Assembly: GCA_035439445.1 (NCBI GenBank)
Contig: DAORKG010000001.1
Location: 1 to 64,000, forward strand
DNA: 64,000 nt
Origin: UBA4416 sp035439445
GTDB taxonomy: Bacteria > Bacteroidota > Bacteroidia > B-17B0 > Aurantibacillaceae
Reading direction: 5' to 3'
Under the pieces are notes generated by a model. That model worked only from the letters and a program-made list of their open reading frames with translations, was not told the DNA's origin and did not search any database. The position numbers and the translations under genes were made by a program. This document shows positions 60,641-64,000 of this stretch, piece by piece (the first letter of the stretch is position 1; the number at the start of each line of letters is the position of its first letter).

Positions 60641-62053
60641 TTATTCGAAAAAGTCATCCGAGAAATTCATTAAATAAACACGTTCTGTAGCACGTGTAAA
60701 TGCTGTATATAACCAGCGTAAATACTCTGTATTTATCATTTCTTTGGTAAGATAACCTTGATCAATAAATACAACGGGCCATTGTCCACCCTGTGCTTTA
60801 TGACAGGTTACTGCATAATTAAATTTCACCTGTAATGCATTAAAATAGGGACTTTTTTTAAGATACATCATCCGTTTGCCTTTAATCGGTTCATCAGCCA
60901 CGTCTTCCATAACTCCTTCAAATAGGTATTGTTGTTGTTCTTTTGTTAAGGCTGATGTTTCTGTATTTACGGAGTCTAATAGAAGATTGAGAGAAATTTC
61001 AGGAGAATCTGGATAATCACATAATTCAACGATACATTCGGCAAAATTAAAACCATATAATTCTCTTCTCGCTGTTATTTTTTTTATTTGCAAACTGTCG
61101 CCATTTGCAATAAATCCAGCATCAGATTTTTCATCTAACCAAAAATAGTTGTTTTTTACCACCATCATCAAATCGCCACCACACAAATCATCATCCATGT
61201 ATCTAATTCTTGCTCTCACGGCCTGATTGAATAAATTGGCTCGTTTATTACTTCTGGTTACAATCAAAACATCATTAAAACCATATTTACTATACGCATT
61301 GTTTAAAGCATCTTCCAGTTCATCACCGTTTAACCTCACTACATCCTTGTAAAGTTGAAGTTTAGGAAATTCATCAACTTCCTCTTTGATGCAATCTCTT
61401 AAATGTGTTGCATTTATTAATATGCCGCTTGCATCTTGCTGACGGGCTACCTGCTTTAATTCAATATGTTTAATATTAAACTGATAGGCTGCTTTTAAAT
61501 ATTCAATATTTAATGCCGGACTCTCATTACTTCCAACAGGAGGCAACTGAGCAGTATCGCCTACTAATATCAGTTTGCAATTGTCTCCTGAATAAACATA
61601 TTCCAATAAACTCTCTAATAAACTCTCATAAAGCGAGTCAGAATTTGGGTTATCTAACCCTATCATCGATGCTTCATCCACTATAAAAACAGTATGGCGG
61701 TGTAAGTTTTCTGCTAAAGAAAATTGCACGCCTCCATCATATGTGGTAGTTTTTCTAAATATTTTTTTATGAATGGTTTGCGCCGGTCTTTCAGAATAAT
61801 TAGATAAAACTTTTGCTGCTCTTCCGGTTGGAGCTAAAAGTACACTCTTCCATTTAAAAGTTGGTAGTGTTTTTGATAAAGCCGCAACCATATTGGTTTT
61901 ACCGGTTCCTGCATAACCCTTAATTACCATTATTTCACGTTCGTCGTGAGTACTCATAAATTGGGCCAACAAACTAATTAAACTGCTTTGATCTTCAGTT
62001 GGAGTAAAATTTAAATAGCTTAGAAAGGTTGAAACAAAAGACGAATTATTCAA
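60641..62053 (-). CDS. RecD-like superfamily 1 helicase/ATPase
   Basis: A 470-residue ATP-dependent DNA helicase. Walker A GYAGTGKT is at 46-53, motif II DEAS at 126-129, LAPTGRAAKVL is at about 73-83, and VGDTAQLPPVGSNESPAL is motif III. The C-terminal UvrD_C_2 domain has VTCHKAQGGQWPVVFID and WLYTAFTRATERVYLM. It is about the size of the stand-alone RecD2-like proteins common in Bacteroidota, without an N-terminal extension. Its partner and cellular role are unknown. It starts 12 bases after the PorP/SprF-like gene, perhaps by chance. Confidence 0.88.
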   Translation of the reverse strand: MNNSSFVSTFLSYLNFTPTEDQSSLISLLAQFMSTHDEREIMVIKGYAGTGKTNMVAALSKTLPTFKWKSVLLAPTGRAAKVLSNYSERPAQTIHKKIFRKTTTYDGGVQFSLAENLHRHTVFIVDEASMIGLDNPNSDSLYESLLESLLEYVYSGDNCKLILVGDTAQLPPVGSNESPALNIEYLKAAYQFNIKHIELKQVARQQDASGILINATHLRDCIKEEVDEFPKLQLYKDVVRLNGDELEDALNNAYSKYGFNDVLIVTRSNKRANLFNQAVRARIRYMDDDLCGGDLMMVVKNNYFWLDEKSDAGFIANGDSLQIKKITARRELYGFNFAECIVELCDYPDSPEISLNLLLDSVNTETSALTKEQQQYLFEGVMEDVADEPIKGKRMMYLKKSPYFNALQVKFNYAVTCHKAQGGQWPVVFIDQGYLTKEMINTEYLRWLYTAFTRATERVYLMNFSDDFFE

Positions 62054-62064
62054 TGCAAATAAAA

Positions 62065-63030
62065 TTAAAAATCAAAATCAGGACATTTAGCAACACTGTG
62101 TTTACCCTTATCGTCTAACATATTTGTCATCATAGGTGTTAAACCCAACATAAACTCTACAGTATGAGGCGTAGCTGCTTTCATTTTATTGATACTATAA
62201 TCATAAGCAAAACCGGCAGTTAAATTTTTCAAAAAACGTATTTGAAAAATCCCTGATACGAAATCTTTGTTTCTTAAGGTTACCCCAACACCAATGCGCT
62301 TTTTAAAGTAAGCCATCAAATTACCTTCAATACTTGGAATGTTAATAAATGAGCTGTGGATGTTAATTGACGGTATCAATATCACACTATTTTCTAAAAC
62401 AATTTTCCTACCTAATGATACATACAACTGTTGAACTAAGACTGATTTTGAACCAACCTGCTTGTTTCCTTGTGCCTGCCTGTTTTTATAAATTTGATGA
62501 ATAGAAATATCTAAAAATGATTTTTTGTTATATAATCTTATTCCGGGAATAAAGTTTGGATACATTAAAAAGTAATTGGAGTATGAAGAGCCATAAACAG
62601 GATCGTCTATAGAGATTCGTTTCCTATCAAAAGCCATATTTCTTACTCCGGCAAATATACCAAACGACATGGTTAGTCTTTTATTTAATGGCAAATGGAG
62701 AGTATATGATAGATAATAATTTTCATTTCTAAATAACCCAACTTTCTCTCTGCCCATATATATTCCAATATTATGCCAACGTTTGTAGCTCCTCTGTGGT
62801 TTTATAGTATAGTTTGCACTTAGAAAATTTGATGCCGGCGCATTTTCAAAACCAATCCATTGTTGTCTTCCTCCCAAAATAACTTCTAATCCTGAATTGA
62901 TGTTAGAGCCAGCTGCTGCCGGATTATAGCCGTATTTATTAAAAGTATACTGAGTAAATTGCACGGTTTGTTGCGCAAATAATATTTGCGAAAGCAATAT
63001 AAACGAATATGTAAGTATTTTTCTCATCAT
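62065..63030 (-). CDS. PorP/SprF-family T9SS outer-membrane protein
   Basis: A 321-residue outer-membrane beta-barrel-like protein with a signal peptide (MMRKILTYSFILLSQILFAQQ). The PorP/SprF signature is at the start: QFTQYTFNKYGYNPAAAGSN, then LGGRQQWIGFENAPASNFLSANYTI. The following alternation of aromatic-rich strands and short turns fits a barrel. Members help type IX secretion of specific cargo such as SprB. It overlaps the preceding type B sorting-domain gene by four bases, so it is probably the dedicated partner for that small secreted protein. Confidence 0.92.
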   Translation of the reverse strand: MMRKILTYSFILLSQILFAQQTVQFTQYTFNKYGYNPAAAGSNINSGLEVILGGRQQWIGFENAPASNFLSANYTIKPQRSYKRWHNIGIYMGREKVGLFRNENYYLSYTLHLPLNKRLTMSFGIFAGVRNMAFDRKRISIDDPVYGSSYSNYFLMYPNFIPGIRLYNKKSFLDISIHQIYKNRQAQGNKQVGSKSVLVQQLYVSLGRKIVLENSVILIPSINIHSSFINIPSIEGNLMAYFKKRIGVGVTLRNKDFVSGIFQIRFLKNLTAGFAYDYSINKMKAATPHTVEFMLGLTPMMTNMLDDKGKHSVAKCPDFDF

Positions 63031-63578
63031 CTTATAATACTTACATCTCCTTTAACTATATCGTTTTTATTAGATTTATCTAGATACAAAATGTAATAGT
63101 AAGTTGCATCGGGTAAAGGCAATAATAAACTTGAGGCATCCCAAGGTGTAAAACTACCTGATTGATGATGTACTAACTGTCCCCATCTGTTGTAAACATA
63201 CAAATCAAAATTTGGAAAATATTGAATCCTAGATATATCCCAGGTATCATTGTATCCATCACCGTTTGGTGTAAAATTGTTTTCTGGTACTGGTTTACAA
63301 ATTTCATTCTGAATTTTAAAATGTATAGTGGTATCTCTGTTTAATGCGTCTGTTACTGTTACTGAGTAAATTCCAACTTCTAATTGCTCTACCGAATTTG
63401 TAATAGCTCCAGTACTCCAAACAATTTGAACCGGTTGTGTCCCAGCTAAAACAGTTACAGACGCTTTTGCTAATTCACAAGGTTGCTCATTTTTTTCAAA
63501 AGATACTTTTAAGTCTTGACCTTGTAACTTCAAAACATTAAATGTGATTAAAATAAATATGTAGTTAAATAACTTCAC
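63027..63578 (-). CDS. Small secreted protein with T9SS type B (CHU_C) sorting domain
   Basis: A 183-residue secreted protein. The signal peptide (MKLFNYIFILITFNVLKLQG) is followed by a short Ig-like/SprB-type repeat (CELAKASVTVLAGTQPVQIVWSTGAITNSVEQLEVGIYSVTVTDA). The type B sorting domain opens with NFTPNGDGYNDTWDI and continues with FDLYVYNRWGQLVHH to the end. Only one repeat is present, far fewer than the large surface proteins that usually carry this domain. It overlaps the PorP/SprF-like gene by four bases and the TPR gene by four bases, forming a coupled trio. Confidence 0.9.
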   Translation of the reverse strand: MKLFNYIFILITFNVLKLQGQDLKVSFEKNEQPCELAKASVTVLAGTQPVQIVWSTGAITNSVEQLEVGIYSVTVTDALNRDTTIHFKIQNEICKPVPENNFTPNGDGYNDTWDISRIQYFPNFDLYVYNRWGQLVHHQSGSFTPWDASSLLLPLPDATYYYILYLDKSNKNDIVKGDVSIIR

Positions 63579-64000
63579 TTACAAAAAATATGGATTAAAT
63601 CATTTGCTGCTTCTATACCTTCATTTTTAGCAGCTTGTACAGTTTCGCAGGCATTTGTTTTATCACCGTTTTGTGAATATACATACGCTAATGCAATGTA
63701 GGCTTCTGTGTAATGATGATCAAGTTCAATGGCTTTTTTATAATCTGAGATAGCGGCATTGTAATTTTCTGATAATTCGTTCCAGTAACCTCTGTTGTAA
63801 AATGCCAAAACATAATTTGGATTAATAGAAATACATTTATCTAAATCTTTGATAGCATTTGAGTAATCCTCTAAAAGCCCTTTTGCCAATGCCATGTTAT
63901 ATAAGGCTTTATCATGGTTTGGGTTAAATGTTATAACTTTATTAAAATAGGAAATTGCATCAGCATATTTGTCTTTTTTGGCCGACAATAATCCTTTTAA
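63575..64000 (-). CDS. TPR-repeat protein, N-terminus cut by window edge
   Basis: The frame is open to the window edge, beginning with in-frame codons before MSAKKD-like residues, so the true start lies outside. The visible 140 residues contain four TPR motifs (YFNKVITFNPNHDKALYNMALAKG, LDKCISINPNYVLAFYNRGYW, YKKAIELDHHYTEAYIALAYVYS, ending in NACETVQAAKNEGIEAANDLIHIFCK). TPRs mediate protein-protein contacts. It overlaps the sorting-domain gene by four bases, so it is likely part of the same T9SS-linked operon. Confidence 0.85.
   Translation of the reverse strand, partial: LKGLLSAKKDKYADAISYFNKVITFNPNHDKALYNMALAKGLLEDYSNAIKDLDKCISINPNYVLAFYNRGYWNELSENYNAAISDYKKAIELDHHYTEAYIALAYVYSQNGDKTNACETVQAAKNEGIEAANDLIHIFCK

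Noticed and set aside
1..64000. tRNA or rRNA genes in the intergenic gaps
   Set aside because: No gap shows a cloverleaf-like arrangement with the GTTCRA T-loop motif, and no rRNA-like sequence was recognised by eye; a dedicated scan was not possible.

Overview
The window is an AT-rich chromosomal segment of a member of the Bacteroidota, most likely from the Flavobacteriales/Chitinophagales side of the phylum. The evidence is a type IX secretion (T9SS) gene set (type A and type B sorting domains, a PorP/SprF-like protein), a bacillithiol deacetylase (BshB1), a long-form signal peptidase I, DUF5683 and CHU_C-type domains, and TAnnTTTG promoter elements typical of this phylum. Most of the window is ordinary core genome. 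One block, about 26.9-30.7 kb, is accessory in character. No rRNA, tRNA or CRISPR array was seen, and no non-coding stretch exceeds about 300 bases.

Layout. 1-1251 (minus): a toxin-antitoxin pair cut by the window edge, then bshB1. 1312-6939 (minus): a giant alpha-2-macroglobulin with an intact thioester motif. 7109-15246 (plus): a small conserved-looking protein, a 2-oxoacid dehydrogenase E2, a PD40/OmpA-like envelope protein, then a tight methyltransferase-ZIP transporter-priA run. 15325-18850 (minus): a tyrosine-catabolism run trhO-hmgA-(24-codon ORF)-hpd. 19019-26864 (plus): epimerase-type threonine dehydrogenase, MORN-repeat protein, cysS, glutaminyl cyclotransferase lipoprotein, an exported unknown, and polA.

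26.9-30.7 kb (minus) is the accessory block. It holds an SRPBCC gene and an arr-type ADP-ribosyltransferase gene, each broken by a single-base homopolymer change. Three unrelated genes in one orientation follow: a membrane protein, a HExxH metallopeptidase-like protein and a DUF4272 protein. Their borders carry GTTAGC/GCTAAC motifs. One border is a 179-bp folded element resembling an integron attC site in general form, and the DUF4272 gene sits between 16-bp inverted repeats. This is the best candidate in the window for something undescribed: a cassette-like gene array without a visible integrase.

30804-38033 (minus): a 2409-residue repetitive T9SS cell-surface protein. 38157-45583 (minus): a DEAD-box helicase, then the segregation/lysine/secretion run (metal-dependent hydrolase, parA, parB, DUF5683, dapB, lepB, DUF3820). 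45705-48578: FMN reductase, ORF6N protein, rnhA, M42 peptidase. 48627-56843 (plus): a long, closely packed run with a GH3 protein, a LysE exporter, an envelope sulfatase-fold protein and ADP-heptose/GDP-heptose type enzymes (gmhA, hddC, gmhB) plus a glycosyltransferase. Several of these genes use TTG starts. 56844-60577 (minus): acylphosphatase, UDP-xylose synthase-like, UDP-glucose dehydrogenase and a sugar aminotransferase, i.e. nucleotide-sugar supply for surface polysaccharide. 60641-64000 (minus): a RecD-like helicase and a T9SS trio (TPR, type B sorting domain protein, PorP/SprF-like).

The ends of several transcription units are marked by strong hairpins. Some are rho-independent terminators. 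Others belong to small families of related palindromes that recur within the window.
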